From Roseateles asaccharophilus (GTDB lineage: Bacteria; Pseudomonadota; Gammaproteobacteria; Burkholderiales; Burkholderiaceae_C), in NCBI RefSeq assembly GCF_004362405.1, contig NZ_SNXE01000009.1:85459-149458 (forward strand): a DNA stretch of 64,000 bases. The letters run 5' to 3'. The notes beneath the pieces were generated by a model. The model was not told the origin of the DNA, ran no database searches, and was given only the letters and a program-made list of their open reading frames with translations. Below, piece by piece: positions 1-9,675 of the stretch (within the stretch, counting starts at the first letter, position 1; each line of letters opens with the position of its first letter). The position numbers were made by a program, and so were the translations under genes.

Positions 1-1911
1 CAGGGCCTCCAGGGCCTGGAGCTGATCCATCAGCTCCTCCAGACGCTCGCGCGGGATGGTGGCGGCCTTGGCCGTGAAGGCGGCCGCCAGGGAGTTGTTG
101 AGGGCGCGAATCTGCTCGTCCTGCTTGCTGGCGGGCAGGCCGGCCTGGCCCATGCCATCGCGCAGGGTCTTGAGCAGGGGCGGCAGCCGGCGGATCACCT
201 CGGCCCGCTCCTCACGCGAGACCTTGGCGCTGGCGGACCAGATGAGGTCGGCTGCCGCGCGCTTCATGGCCTTGGTCTCCTCGGAGTGCGCGGCGGTGCG
301 CACGGCCGTGACCGCCAGCACATCGGCCCACACCTGGAACAGGAACTCACGGACTCCATCCTGCACCGGCACCTCATTGAGCATCTTGCGCAGCTCGATG
401 GTGTACTGGATGGCCAGGGTCTCACGCTGCTCCACCTGCTGGGCCAGGGACACGCCCTTCATGGAGGCCTGGTTCTCGTTCTCGAAGTAGTTATCCAGGA
501 ACTTCTCGAATTCGGTGAGCACGGTCTGGAACACACGCCGGCCGGTGTCGGGATAGGCCTCGACCACCTGCACGATGCGCTTGATCTCGCGCTCAAGCGC
601 CTCGCCCACACCGCTGCCGGACTGGGTGTTGAAGCCCATGACACATGCGCCCATGCGGTCGATCAGGGCACGGGCCGGATGGTCGGCCGCGGCAAAGAAG
701 TCGGGCTCGCTAACCGCCACCCGCAGCACCGGCATCTGCAGGCGCGCAAACCAGACCCGCACCGAGGCCGGAATGCGCTCCTCCTGCAGGATGCTCTGAA
801 ACAGCAGGGCCACGATTTCGATGGTGGCGCGCTCGGCCGGCGTGCCGGCCGCTTGCTTGAGCACCTGCTTGAAAGCCTGGCTGCGCGCGTTCAGCTCCTC
901 CAGCTGCTGGGCGGCGGGCAACTCGATATCCGGCGCGCTCGCGGCTTGGCTGCGCCTGTGCATGGCTTCCTGCGCGTGATGCATGGCCGCCGCCAGGCGC
1001 GAGGGGCGGGCCTGCTCCAGGCTGGGCGGCTGCGACATCAGCACCGTGGGTGCGTGGGAGGTGGGCGTGGCGGCAGCGAAGCCTGGCACCTGGCGGCTGA
1101 CCACGCGCTGCAGCAAGGCCATGACTTCGCCGGCGGCCGCACTGGCCTGGCTGCGCTGCAGCTCGGTCGGCGCCACCTGCCGCGCCATGAAGGGGGTTTC
1201 GCCGGCCGCGTCCGAGGGGCCGCGCCCCGCGGCGCCGCTGCCGCCCGACTCCGCGGTGCGCCGGATAAAGGGGCGCAGATCGACCTCGGGCATCACCCCC
1301 TGGTCGATCAGCCAGTGATTGGTCTCGTGATAGGCGCCACCCAGGAGCTGGGCCAACTCAAGGTGCAAGGGCGCCTTGAGCAACTGCCACTCGGACGAGC
1401 CCAGGCCGCTGCGATACCAGGCATCCAAGGCCACACTGGCCACCACATGGGCACGCAGCAGATCATCGGTCCCCAGCTCGTCGCGCCCCTCCAGCTGCTG
1501 GATGCGGGTGCGCAGATCGGTGAACTCCCAGGACGCCTTGTCCATCATGGCCAGGGCAAGGCGGGAGGCAATGATCTCGCGCTCGATGGTGTCGTCGTCC
1601 ACCAAAGACAAGGCCGCCGTCAGGCTGCTGGGGCCTTGTGCGGCGGCGGCGCGGGCATCACAGACACCACCGGGCGATGCGGCCTGCCTCAGCCCGGCGG
1701 CAAAACCAAGCTGCCAGCCCGGCCCATGCTGGTTCCAGGCCGCCACACCATCACGCCGCGCCTGGGCCACGTGGTACTCGGCGGGCAGCAGCAGCAGTTG
1801 CTGGGCGGCCTCGCCCAGGACACTGCCGACCTGCACGATCCCACGTACCAGGGCATCCAGATAGACACGCCGCGCTTGGGAAGCCAGGGCTTGTTGGCGG
1901 GCGGCGGTCAT
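1..1911 (-). CDS. DUF1631-like protein, C-terminal part beyond the window
   Basis: The reading frame is open on the minus strand from an ATG at 1911 to the window edge, giving about 637 residues with no stop, so the C-terminus is missing. The protein starts MTAARQQALASQARRVYLD and looks soluble and largely helical. No signal peptide or membrane segment is visible, and there is a low-complexity Ala/Gln-rich stretch in the middle. The composition and motifs such as PEVDLRPFIRR and VREFLFQVWADV resemble the DUF1631 family common in Burkholderiales, whose role is unknown; this assignment is from recall. It starts 38 bases after the secF stop on the same strand, so it may be the last gene of the yajC-secD-secF transcript. 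No in-frame alternative start lies between the secF stop and this ATG. Confidence 0.7.
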   Translation of the reverse strand, partial: MTAARQQALASQARRVYLDALVRGIVQVGSVLGEAAQQLLLLPAEYHVAQARRDGVAAWNQHGPGWQLGFAAGLRQAASPGGVCDARAAAAQGPSSLTAALSLVDDDTIEREIIASRLALAMMDKASWEFTDLRTRIQQLEGRDELGTDDLLRAHVVASVALDAWYRSGLGSSEWQLLKAPLHLELAQLLGGAYHETNHWLIDQGVMPEVDLRPFIRRTAESGGSGAAGRGPSDAAGETPFMARQVAPTELQRSQASAAAGEVMALLQRVVSRQVPGFAAATPTSHAPTVLMSQPPSLEQARPSRLAAAMHHAQEAMHRRSQAASAPDIELPAAQQLEELNARSQAFKQVLKQAAGTPAERATIEIVALLFQSILQEERIPASVRVWFARLQMPVLRVAVSEPDFFAAADHPARALIDRMGACVMGFNTQSGSGVGEALEREIKRIVQVVEAYPDTGRRVFQTVLTEFEKFLDNYFENENQASMKGVSLAQQVEQRETLAIQYTIELRKMLNEVPVQDGVREFLFQVWADVLAVTAVRTAAHSEETKAMKRAAADLIWSASAKVSREERAEVIRRLPPLLKTLRDGMGQAGLPASKQDEQIRALNNSLAAAFTAKAATIPRERLEELMDQLQALEAL

Positions 1912-1949
1912 GTAGGCGAATAGCGGCGCATCAGGATTTGCAAATGACT

Positions 1950-2984
1950 CTACACCACCGCTCCGGCGTTGGGATCGTCAGGGTCCTCCTTGTTGACCGG
2001 ACCCTTGATCAGATCCTCGCGCTTGACGCCCAGCCACATGGCGATCGCTGCGGCCACGAACACGGAGGAGTAGATGCCGAAGCAGATGCCGATGGTCAGG
2101 GCCAGGGCAAAGTGGTGCAGGGTCGGACCGCCGAAGATCAGCATGGACAGCACCACCAGCTGGGTCGAGCCGTGCGTGATGATGGTGCGGCTCATGGTGG
2201 AGGTGATCGCGTGGTCGATCACCTGCGGCGTGTCCAGCTTGCGGTACTTGCGGAAGGCTTCGCGCACCCGGTCAAAGATCACCACCGACTCGTTCACCGA
2301 ATAGCCCAGCACCGCCAGCACCGCCGCCAGCACCGCCAGCGAGAACTCCCACTGGAAGAAGGCGAAGAAGCCCAGGATGATGATGACGTCGTGCAGGTTG
2401 GCGATGATGCCGGCCACGCCGAACTTCCACTCGAAGCGTATGGCCAGGTAGATCACGATGCCCAGCACCGTGAAGCCCAGGGCCTTGGCCGCGTCCCAGG
2501 CCAGCTCGGCACCGACGGCCGGACCCACCACCTCGGAGCGCGAGAGCTTGATCGGCTCGACCTGGCTGGCATTGGTGCAGACCGGCTTGCTGATGGCCTC
2601 GCCCTTGTCGCTGATCAGCTGGCGCACGCTCACGGTGCCGTCCTCGGCCTTGCAGAGCTCGGCGAAGACCTTGTCCACCACCTCGGTCTGTTTCTCGCCT
2701 TCACGCACGGGCAGGCGGATCATCACATCGCGCGAGCTGCCGAAGTTCTGCACCTGAATTTCGCCATAGCCCATCTTCTCAATGGTCTGGCGGATCTTCT
2801 CGGTATTGGCGGCTTGCGGCGTCTCGACCTCCATCACCGTCCCGCCGGTGAACTCGATGGAGAAGTGCAGGCCGCGGGTGACCAGGAAGAACACCGCGAC
2901 GGCAAAGGTGATGAAGGAGATCGCGTTGAACAGCAACGCGTGCTTCATGAACGGGATATCCCGTTTGATGCGGAACAATTCCAT
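1950..2984 (-). CDS. secF: Protein translocase subunit SecF
   Basis: A 344-residue inner-membrane protein that works with SecD and YajC to drive late steps of Sec-dependent export using the proton gradient. The sequence has an N-terminal membrane segment (about residues 15-38), then the periplasmic part beginning with FSIEFTGGTVMEV, then a block of five hydrophobic segments containing the family signature GYSVNESVVIFDRVRE near residue 230. The length is somewhat above E. coli SecF (323), and the C-terminal tail is acidic and charged. It lies 17 bases downstream of secD in the same direction, the usual operon arrangement. Confidence 0.97.
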   Translation of the reverse strand: MELFRIKRDIPFMKHALLFNAISFITFAVAVFFLVTRGLHFSIEFTGGTVMEVETPQAANTEKIRQTIEKMGYGEIQVQNFGSSRDVMIRLPVREGEKQTEVVDKVFAELCKAEDGTVSVRQLISDKGEAISKPVCTNASQVEPIKLSRSEVVGPAVGAELAWDAAKALGFTVLGIVIYLAIRFEWKFGVAGIIANLHDVIIILGFFAFFQWEFSLAVLAAVLAVLGYSVNESVVIFDRVREAFRKYRKLDTPQVIDHAITSTMSRTIITHGSTQLVVLSMLIFGGPTLHHFALALTIGICFGIYSSVFVAAAIAMWLGVKREDLIKGPVNKEDPDDPNAGAVV

Positions 2985-3001
2985 GTCTGTGTATCCCTTG
3001 C

Positions 3002-4879
3002 TCAGACCTTGGGGGCCTCAGGCGCCTGGGGCGCCGGCTTCCACACCTGACCGATGGCCAGGGACTTGAGCTTCTTCTTGCGGCCGTACCACAGGTTCAC
3101 CAAGGCACGGGAGAACACCACCGAGGACAGCAGCGAGGTCAGGATGCCCAGGCAATGCACCACGGCAAAGCCCTTGATGGGACCCGAACCGAAGGCCAGC
3201 AGCGCCACGCCCGCGATCAGGGTGGTGACGTTGGAGTCCAGAATGGTGGCGAAGGCACGCTCATAGCCGGCGTGGATGGCGGCCTGCGGACTGGCGCCGT
3301 TGCGCAGCTCCTCGCGGATGCGCTCGTTGATCAGCACATTGGAGTCGATGGCCATGCCCAGGGCCAAGGCCATGGCGGCAATGCCGGGCAGGCTCATGGT
3401 GGCCTGCAGCATGGACAGCAGGGCCATCAGCAGCAGCAGGTTGAAGCCCAGGGCCAGGGAAGAGAACAGGCCGAAGAGCATGTAGTACACGCACATGAAC
3501 ACGGCAACCGCCACAAAGCCCCAGGTCACGCTGTTGATGCCCTTGGCAATGTTCTCGGCACCCAGGCTGGGGCCGATGGTGCGCTCCTCGATGATCTCCA
3601 TGGGCGCGGCCAGCGAGCCGGCGCGCAGCAGCAGGGCCGTGTCATTGGCCTCCTGCGTGCTCATGGCGCCAGTGATCTGGAAGCGATTGCCCAGCTCGGA
3701 ATTGATGCGCGGCGCCGTGACGACTTCACCCTTGCCCTTCTCGAACAGGATGATGGCCATGCGTTTGCCGATGTTCTCGCGCGAGACCTCCTTCATGATG
3801 CGGGCGCCCTTGGCGTCCACGGTCAGATTGACCGAAGGGTTCTGGTTCTCGTCGAAGCCGGCCTGGGCGTCGTTCAGGTTGTCACCGGTCAGCACCACCT
3901 GGCGCTTGACGATGATGGGGCCGAAGCCGCGGTCCATATAGCGCTCGGTCCCGAAGGGCACGGGGCCGGAGCCGCTGAGTGCGGCTTGGGCCTCGGCGCT
4001 GTCGTCCACCATGCGCAGCTCCAGCGTGGCGGTGCGGCCGATGATGTCCTTGGCGCGGGCCGTGTCCTGCACGCCGGGGAGTTGCACGACGATGCGGTCC
4101 AGGCCCGATTGCTGGATCACCGGCTCGGTGGTGCCCAGCTCGTTGACGCGGTTGTGCAGTGTGGTGATGTTCTGCTTGAGTGCCGCTTCCTGCACCGCGG
4201 CCTGGGCCTGGGGCTTGAGGCTGCCGGTCAGCGCCGGTTCGGCGGCCGAGCCGGTGGGCTCCCACTGAACATCGGGCAGCGAGTCCGTCAGCAGACGGCG
4301 GGCAGATTCCAGCGTCTGGGCGTCGCGGAAGGCGACCACCACGCTATTGCCATCCCGGCTGATGCCGGCATGGCGGATGTTCTTTTCGCGCAGCTGGCTG
4401 CGCACATCACCGGTCAGGGCATCGGCCTTCTTGGTGAGGGCGGCCTTCATGTCCACCTGCATCAGGAAGTGCACGCCACCACGCAGGTCCAGCCCCAGAT
4501 ACATGGGGAAGGCATGCAGCTTGGACAGCCATTGCGGCGAGCGCGAGAGCAGGTTGAGTGCGACGATGTAGCTCGGATCGGCCGGATCGCGATTGACCGC
4601 CTTGGCGATCACGTCCTTGGCCTTGATCTGCGTGTCGGTATCGGCAAAGCGCGCCTTGATCGAGGTGCCGTCAAGCTGCACAAAGTCAGCCTCGATGCCG
4701 GCGCTCTTGAGCGCCTCTTCAATCCGGCCCACCATGGCGCTGTCAACCTTGACGGTCACCTTGGCGCTGGAGACCTGAACGGCCGGCGCCTCGCCGAAGA
4801 AATTGGGCAGCGTGTAGATGGTGCCGATCAGCAGCGCGACGATCAGCATCGCGTACTTCCACAGCGGGTAACGGTTCAT
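3002..4879 (-). CDS. secD: Protein translocase subunit SecD
   Basis: The start chosen is the ATG at 4879 (MNRYPLWKYAMLIV), giving 625 residues. An AGAGGA ribosome site sits about 9 bases upstream, whereas a longer in-frame reading to 4924 has no such support. Features in order: an N-terminal membrane segment, a large periplasmic region with GLDLRGGVHFLM near residue 135, and a C-terminal membrane block with LGMAIDSNVLINERIREE, the SecD counterpart of the SecF motif. SecDF binds emerging substrate on the periplasmic side. It is preceded by yajC and followed by secF. Confidence 0.97.
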   Translation of the reverse strand: MNRYPLWKYAMLIVALLIGTIYTLPNFFGEAPAVQVSSAKVTVKVDSAMVGRIEEALKSAGIEADFVQLDGTSIKARFADTDTQIKAKDVIAKAVNRDPADPSYIVALNLLSRSPQWLSKLHAFPMYLGLDLRGGVHFLMQVDMKAALTKKADALTGDVRSQLREKNIRHAGISRDGNSVVVAFRDAQTLESARRLLTDSLPDVQWEPTGSAAEPALTGSLKPQAQAAVQEAALKQNITTLHNRVNELGTTEPVIQQSGLDRIVVQLPGVQDTARAKDIIGRTATLELRMVDDSAEAQAALSGSGPVPFGTERYMDRGFGPIIVKRQVVLTGDNLNDAQAGFDENQNPSVNLTVDAKGARIMKEVSRENIGKRMAIILFEKGKGEVVTAPRINSELGNRFQITGAMSTQEANDTALLLRAGSLAAPMEIIEERTIGPSLGAENIAKGINSVTWGFVAVAVFMCVYYMLFGLFSSLALGFNLLLLMALLSMLQATMSLPGIAAMALALGMAIDSNVLINERIREELRNGASPQAAIHAGYERAFATILDSNVTTLIAGVALLAFGSGPIKGFAVVHCLGILTSLLSSVVFSRALVNLWYGRKKKLKSLAIGQVWKPAPQAPEAPKV

Positions 4880-5005
4880 GAGGACATCCTCTGAGGCCTG
4901 CGCCTGAAACAAGCCCGGCACCATGAGCTCACGGCGCCGGGCTGGGCGGATGGGGCGCAGCCGCGCCTCATCCTGGTCAAAGTGCTGGAAGTGCTGGGCG
5001 GCGAA

Positions 5006-5332
5006 TTACTTGCCGACCGTGCCCTTGGGCAGCACCTGGACCACGGCCGAACGCTGGATCTGGATCTCCACGCCCGTGCTGACTTCCAGGTGCACAAAGC
5101 TCTCGCCCAACTTGGCCACCTTGCCCAGCAGGCCACCGGCAGTCACGACCTCATCGCCCTTGGCCAGGGCTTCGATCATGGCCTTGTGCTCCTTCTGGCG
5201 CTTCATCTGGGGCCGGATCATGACGAAGTACAGCACCACGAACATCAGCACCAGAGGCAGCAGGCTCAGCAGGCTGGATTCGGTGCTGCCCGCCGCCGGT
5301 GCGGCCTGGGCAAAAGCGTTGGAAATAAACAC
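5006..5332 (-). CDS. yajC: Preprotein translocase subunit YajC
   Basis: A 108-residue small membrane protein associated with SecDF. The start is taken as GTG at 5332 (reads V-FISNAFAQAAPAAG), because AAGGA lies about 8 bases upstream and the frame farther upstream does not resemble YajC. One strong membrane segment (SLLSLLPLVLMFVVLYFVMI) is followed by RPQMKRQKEHKAMIEAL and the conserved GDEVVTAGGLLGKV motif. The gene is followed at 127 bases by secD. A short inverted repeat (CCGTC/GACGG, about 5359-5374) lies in its leader. Confidence 0.95.
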   Translation of the reverse strand: MFISNAFAQAAPAAGSTESSLLSLLPLVLMFVVLYFVMIRPQMKRQKEHKAMIEALAKGDEVVTAGGLLGKVAKLGESFVHLEVSTGVEIQIQRSAVVQVLPKGTVGK

Positions 5333-5489
5333 GTCGCTATCCTTTGCTTTGGAAAATGCCGTCTCTGCGGACGGAAGAACCTTCGATTGTATGTGGCCCG
5401 CTCCAGGCATCACCCGGCAAACCATCGGTGTGGACCCACCCCCAGGCGGACACCCAGGTCGTTGATCGGCCACCGCGGGCAAGATGGGG

Positions 5490-5530
5490 TTGACAAGCCG
5501 AACTTCAAAAAATATTCTGAAAATATATTT
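5490..5530 (+). promoter_or_regulatory. Promoter and A/T-rich operator candidate for the GntR regulator gene
   Basis: TTGACA at 5490-5495 and TATTCT at 5513-5518 are separated by exactly 17 bases, giving a strong sigma-70-like promoter for the gene starting at 5570. The -10 region is embedded in an unusually A/T-rich patch. This patch contains the direct repeat AAAATAT at 5509-5515 and 5520-5526, one helical turn apart, and the dyad AAATAT-N9-ATATTT at 5510-5530. In this GC-rich background it is a plausible operator for autoregulation by the adjacent GntR protein; the operator role is inferred. Confidence 0.6.
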
Positions 5531-5569
5531 AACAACCGCGGCGCAGCAGATGCGCACACGCGCAAGACT

Positions 5570-6214
5570 GTGAGCAGCGAGACCAAACGGCGGGTGGCCG
5601 ACCAAGCCTATGACCTGCTGGAAAGCATGATCGCCACCCTTCAGCTCAAGCCGGGGGCGCCGATTGTCGAGTCCGAGCTGATCGAGCGCATCGGCCTGGG
5701 GCGAACGCCGACCCGAGAGGCCCTGATGCGCCTGGTCTCCAACGGCCTGATTGTCCAGCTGCCACGCCGCGGCCTGCGGGTGGGCGATCTGATGCTGGCC
5801 GAGCATCTGGATCTGATCGAGGCCCGGCGCGTTCTGGAGCGCCTGATCGCCTGCACCTCCGCCCGCCGCGCCACCCCGGACCAGCGAGACGCACTGCTGC
5901 AGCAGGCCCAGGCCATGGTGCTGGCCAGCGAGCGCGACGATCTGAGCGGCTATATGGAGGCCGACCAGGCGCTGGACCGGATCAATCACGCCGCCTGCCG
6001 CAGCCCCTTCGCCGTGGCTGCCATCGTGCCCATGGTGATTCAGTGCCGACGCTTCTGGTACGCCTATCGGCACCAGGGTGACACGCGCCAAGGCGCCCAA
6101 TGCCATCTGGCGCTGGCGCAGGCTATTGCCGCCGGGGACGGCGAGCGAGCCGCTGCCGCCAGCGATGCGCTGATGGACTACCTCCGTAAATTCGCCCAGG
6201 CCGTCATCGAATGA
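5570..6214 (+). CDS. GntR-family (FadR/FCD subfamily) transcriptional regulator
   Basis: A 214-residue regulator with a winged helix at about residues 8-72 ([19 protein letters not shown] is the recognition helix region) and a helical FCD ligand domain after that. The FCD domain includes [14 protein letters not shown] and [12 protein letters not shown] with the histidines used for metal or ligand binding in this family. The start is taken as GTG 5570, because the nearby ATG at 5550 is out of frame and the promoter at 5490-5518 lies just upstream. Its stop overlaps the epimerase start by four bases (ATGA), so the two are translationally coupled. The likely job is control of hydroxyproline use in response to an amino acid or its breakdown product; the ligand is not known from sequence. 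Confidence 0.88.
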   Translation: MSSETKRRVADQAYDLLESMIATLQLKPGAPIVESELIERIGLGRTPTREALMRLVSNGLIVQLPRRGLRVGDLMLAEHLDLIEARRVLERLIACTSARRATPDQRDALLQQAQAMVLASERDDLSGYMEADQALDRINHAACRSPFAVAAIVPMVIQCRRFWYAYRHQGDTRQGAQCHLALAQAIAAGDGERAAAASDALMDYLRKFAQAVIE

Positions 6215-7161
6215 ACAACACGCCCACCCGCATCATCGACTCCCACACCGGGGGCGAGCCCACGCGCATCATCGTCTCGGGCGGACCGGACTTGGGCGGC
6301 GGCTCGATGGCCCAGCGGTTGCAGCGCCTGCGCGAGCAGCACGACGGCTGGCGCCGTGCGGTGGTGAATGAGCCCCGCGGTTCCGATGTCATCGTGGGCG
6401 CCCTGCTCTGCGAGCCCGAGTCACCCGAGAGCGTGGCCGGCGTGATCTTCTTCAACAACGTCGGCTATCTGGGCATGTGCGGTCACGGCAGCATCGGCCT
6501 GATCGCCACCTTGGCTTATCTGGGCCGCATCCAGCCCGGCACTCACCGCATCGACACGCCGGTAGGCCCCATCAGCGCCGAGCTGCACGCCGATGGCAGC
6601 GTCAGCATCGCCAATGTGCCGGCCTATCGCCTAGCCCGGCAGGTACCGGTGCGCCTAGGCTCGCGCGTGCTGCATGGCGATGTGGCCTGGGGTGGCAACT
6701 GGTTCTTTCTTTGCGAGGACCATGGCGAGGCCCTGCTGCCCGAACATGTCGAGACCCTCACAACGCTGAGCTGGTCCCTGCGCCAGGCCCTGCGCGAGCA
6801 GGGCATCACGGGTGCAGAAGGCGCCGAAATCGATCACATCGAGCTCATCGGCCCGCCGCAGGCCCCCGGCAACCAGGGGCGCAACTTCGTGCTCTGTCCC
6901 GGCAAGGCCTATGACCGCAGTCCCTGCGGTACCGGCACCAGTGCCAAGCTGGCCTGCCTGGCCGCCGAAGGCAAGCTGGCCCCGGGCCAGCTCTGGCGCC
7001 AGGAAAGCGTGATCGGCAGCGTGTTCGAAGCCAGCTATCAGCCGGGCGAGCAGGGGCAGGTCTTGCCCACCCTGCGGGGCCGCGCCTATGTCAACCTGGA
7101 CGCCACACTGGTCTTGGACCCTGAGGACCCCTTTGCCTGGGGCCTGCCCGCCAAAGCCTGA
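6211..7161 (+). CDS. 4-hydroxyproline 2-epimerase (proline racemase family)
   Basis: A 316-residue cytosolic enzyme of the proline racemase family. It starts with [13 protein letters not shown] and has both catalytic thiols: the Cys in MCGHGSIG and the Cys in [10 protein letters not shown]. Having Cys in both places points to a racemase/epimerase. In trans-3-hydroxyproline dehydratases one thiol is replaced by Thr. The best reading is trans-4-hydroxy-L-proline to cis-4-hydroxy-D-proline epimerisation, the first step of bacterial hydroxyproline breakdown. The later enzymes (D-hydroxyproline oxidase or dehydrogenase, deaminase, ketoglutarate-semialdehyde dehydrogenase) are not in the window. 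The gene is coupled to the GntR gene and convergent with livF, two bases apart. Confidence 0.85.
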   Translation: MNNTPTRIIDSHTGGEPTRIIVSGGPDLGGGSMAQRLQRLREQHDGWRRAVVNEPRGSDVIVGALLCEPESPESVAGVIFFNNVGYLGMCGHGSIGLIATLAYLGRIQPGTHRIDTPVGPISAELHADGSVSIANVPAYRLARQVPVRLGSRVLHGDVAWGGNWFFLCEDHGEALLPEHVETLTTLSWSLRQALREQGITGAEGAEIDHIELIGPPQAPGNQGRNFVLCPGKAYDRSPCGTGTSAKLACLAAEGKLAPGQLWRQESVIGSVFEASYQPGEQGQVLPTLRGRAYVNLDATLVLDPEDPFAWGLPAKA

Positions 7162-7163
7162 GT

Positions 7164-7895
7164 TCAGGCCGCCTTGCGGGCGGCGCCCAGATAGGTCTCG
7201 ATCACGCGCGGGTCGCGTGCCAGCTCGGCGGCCGGACCTTCCAGGCCGATCTCGCCGGTCTCCAGCACATAGCCGTAATCGGCGACCTCCAGCGCGGCAC
7301 GGGCGTTCTGCTCGATCAGCAGGATGGACACGCCGGTCTCGCGCAGGCGCGAGACGATGCGGAAGATCTCCTTGACGATCAGGGGCGCCAGGCCCAGGCT
7401 GGGCTCGTCCAGCATCAGCACCTTGGGGCGGGCCATCAGGGCGCGGCCCACGGCCAGCATCTGGCGCTCGCCGCCCGAGAGCGTGCCGGCCAGTTGCTCG
7501 CGCCGCTCTTTGAGGCGGGGGAAGAGTTGGTAGACCTGCTCCAGGCCCTCCTTCCAGTCGCGCTGACCCAGCTTCATGGGCCTGAAGCCGCCCAGCACCA
7601 GGTTGTCCTCGACGCTCATGGTGGTGAAGAGCTCGCGCTTCTCGGGCACCAGGGCCAGGCCCTTCATCACGCGCGCTTCCAGGCTCAGCGCGCCGATGTC
7701 CTCGCCCGCGAACTGCACCTGGCCACGGCTGGGCAGCACACCCATCAGGGCATTGAGCGTGGTGCTCTTGCCCGCGCCATTGGGGCCAATCACGGTGACC
7801 ACTGCGCCCTCGGGCAGGCGCAGGTTCAAACCCGACAGCACCTCGGCCCGGCCATAGCCGGCGCGCAGGTCCTTGACGTTCAGCAGATCCGCCAT
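7164..7895 (-). CDS. livF: Branched-chain amino acid ABC transporter ATP-binding protein LivF
   Basis: A 243-residue ATPase with Walker [15 protein letters not shown], the signature LSGGERQMLAVGRAL and Walker B VLMLDEPSLGLAP. The end pattern (ILLIEQNARAALEVADYGYVLETG) is characteristic of the LivF subfamily. It is the last gene of a minus-strand transporter operon, and its ATG comes one base after the stop of the upstream LivM-LivG fusion. It would pair with the LivG half to power uptake of branched-chain or related amino acids. Confidence 0.92.
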   Translation of the reverse strand: MADLLNVKDLRAGYGRAEVLSGLNLRLPEGAVVTVIGPNGAGKSTTLNALMGVLPSRGQVQFAGEDIGALSLEARVMKGLALVPEKRELFTTMSVEDNLVLGGFRPMKLGQRDWKEGLEQVYQLFPRLKERREQLAGTLSGGERQMLAVGRALMARPKVLMLDEPSLGLAPLIVKEIFRIVSRLRETGVSILLIEQNARAALEVADYGYVLETGEIGLEGPAAELARDPRVIETYLGAARKAA

Positions 7896-7896
7896 C

Positions 7897-9669
7897 TCAG
7901 TGCTCCGTTCCCAGATAGGCCGCGCGCACGGCCGGGCTGGCCTGCACCTCGGCAGGCGTACCCTCGATCAGCTTGGTGCCGAACTCCATCACCACGATGC
8001 GGTCGGTCAGGCCCATCACGAACTCCATATCGTGCTCCACCAGCAGGATGCTCATGCCCTCGCGCTTGAGCTGGCGCAGCACCTCGGCCAGGGCCTGCTT
8101 CTCCTTGTGGCGCAGGCCGGCGGCGGGCTCGTCCAGCAACAGCAAGGCCGGGTCGGTACACAGGGCGCGCGCGATCTCCATCAGGCGCTGCGGGCCCAGG
8201 GCCAGATTGCCGGCCAGCTCGAACATCTTGTCGCCCATGCCGATGCGCTGCAGCTGGCGCTCGGCCTCTGCGAAGAGTCGCTTCTCCTCCTCGCGGTCCA
8301 GGCGCAGCATGGCGCGCGCCGTGCTGCTCTGTGAGCGCAGATAGCCGCCCAGGGCTACGTTCTCCAGCACGGTCATGTCGGGAATCATCTTGACGTGCTG
8401 GAAGGTGCGCGACATGCCACGGCGCGCGATCTCGCGCGAGGCCAGGCCGCCCACCGCCTGACCGCGGAAACTCACTGCCCCGCTGCTCAGGGGCAGCACG
8501 CCCGAGATGAGGTTGAAGGTGGTGCTCTTGCCCGCGCCGTTGGGGCCGATCAGGCCGATGATCTCGCCGGCGCGGATCTGGAAGCTCACATCGTTGACGG
8601 CCACCAGGCCACCGAACTGCTTGCGCACCTTGTCCACATCCAGCAGCAGCTCGCCGGGCTGGGGCTTGTCGCGTGCGGCCAGGGGCGCGGCATCGGCCCA
8701 GTTGCGCTCGCGCCGCGCCTCGGGCACCCAGCGGGCGAAGAAGCCGCTCAGATAGGGCCACAGGCCCTTGGGTGCGTACTTGAGCATCAGCACCAGGACC
8801 ACGCCCAGCACGATGATCTCGAAGTTGCCATTGCTGCCCAGCAGGGCCGGCAGCAGCTCCTTGAGCTGGTCCTCGATGATCTTGACCACACCAGCGCCGA
8901 TGAAGGCGCCCCAGACCGTGCCCACGCCGCCCACCACGGCCATGAACAGGTATTCGATGCCCATCTTCAGCGCGAAGGGGCTGGGGTTCACCGTGCGCTG
9001 GAAATGCGCAAACAGCCAGCCCGAGACCGAGGCCAGCAGGGCTGCCAGCACGAAGATCACGACCTTGTAGCGAAAGGTCGAGACGCCCATGGCTTCAGCC
9101 ATCGTCGTCGCGCCGTTGAGCGCACGTATCGCGCGACCGGGGCGTGAGTCCAGCAGATTGCGCACGCCGAGCGCCGCCAGGATGGCGATGACCCAGATCA
9201 GGTAGTAGATGGCGCGACCATCCTGCAGGCTGATGCCCAGGAGCTGTAGCGCCGGCAAGCCCTGGATGCCGTCGTACTTGCCGAGGAACTCCATATTCCC
9301 CATCAGGTAGTACAGGCTCAGCGCCCAGGCGATGGTGGCCAGCGGCAGGTAGTGCCCGGACATGCGCAGGGTCAGCAGGGCCAGCACCAGGGCCACGACG
9401 GCGGTGATCACGAGCCCCACCAGCAGAGCCAGCCAGGGCGAGACCGCATGGGCGGTACTCAGCACCGCGGTGGTGTAGGCGCCGAGGCCCACGAAGGCCG
9501 CCTGGCCGAAGGAGGTCAGGCCGCCGACACCGGTCAGCAGCACCAGGCCCAGGGCCACGAGGGCGAACAGACCGATGTAGTTGAGCTGGGTGATCCAGAA
9601 CTCCGGCACCGGCAGCAGGGGCAGGACGAACAGCAGGGCAGCGCCCACCAGAGGGAACAACTTGCGCAT
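7897..9669 (-). CDS. Fused LivM permease and LivG ATP-binding protein
   Basis: A 590-residue single chain. Residues 1 to about 320 form a LivM-type permease with eight or more hydrophobic segments and the [20 protein letters not shown] motif. Residues from about 345 form a LivG-type ATPase with Walker [17 protein letters not shown], a signature of the [15 protein letters not shown] type and Walker [12 protein letters not shown]. The linker carries a charged stretch with no stop or start, so this is a real fusion and not two adjacent genes. Such fusions occur in Burkholderiales. It lies 6 bases downstream of livH and directly upstream of livF. Confidence 0.92.
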   Translation of the reverse strand: MRKLFPLVGAALLFVLPLLPVPEFWITQLNYIGLFALVALGLVLLTGVGGLTSFGQAAFVGLGAYTTAVLSTAHAVSPWLALLVGLVITAVVALVLALLTLRMSGHYLPLATIAWALSLYYLMGNMEFLGKYDGIQGLPALQLLGISLQDGRAIYYLIWVIAILAALGVRNLLDSRPGRAIRALNGATTMAEAMGVSTFRYKVVIFVLAALLASVSGWLFAHFQRTVNPSPFALKMGIEYLFMAVVGGVGTVWGAFIGAGVVKIIEDQLKELLPALLGSNGNFEIIVLGVVLVLMLKYAPKGLWPYLSGFFARWVPEARRERNWADAAPLAARDKPQPGELLLDVDKVRKQFGGLVAVNDVSFQIRAGEIIGLIGPNGAGKSTTFNLISGVLPLSSGAVSFRGQAVGGLASREIARRGMSRTFQHVKMIPDMTVLENVALGGYLRSQSSTARAMLRLDREEEKRLFAEAERQLQRIGMGDKMFELAGNLALGPQRLMEIARALCTDPALLLLDEPAAGLRHKEKQALAEVLRQLKREGMSILLVEHDMEFVMGLTDRIVVMEFGTKLIEGTPAEVQASPAVRAAYLGTEH

Positions 9670-9675
9670 CTCAGC

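Noticed and set aside
286..1923. A 545-codon plus-strand frame.
   Set aside because: Antisense to the DUF1631-like reading, which has normal amino-acid composition. The plus-strand product is His/Gly/Gln-rich low complexity.
3155..4894. Long plus-strand frame opposite secD (and similar frames opposite secF, fusA, tuf, the liv genes and rpoA).
   Set aside because: Same codon-bias artefact; no ribosome sites, no family motifs, and the opposite strand encodes recognised proteins.
4982..5569. Extension of the GntR protein upstream to a 410-residue product.
   Set aside because: The added part runs antisense through yajC and through a clear promoter; the family start is at GTG 5570.
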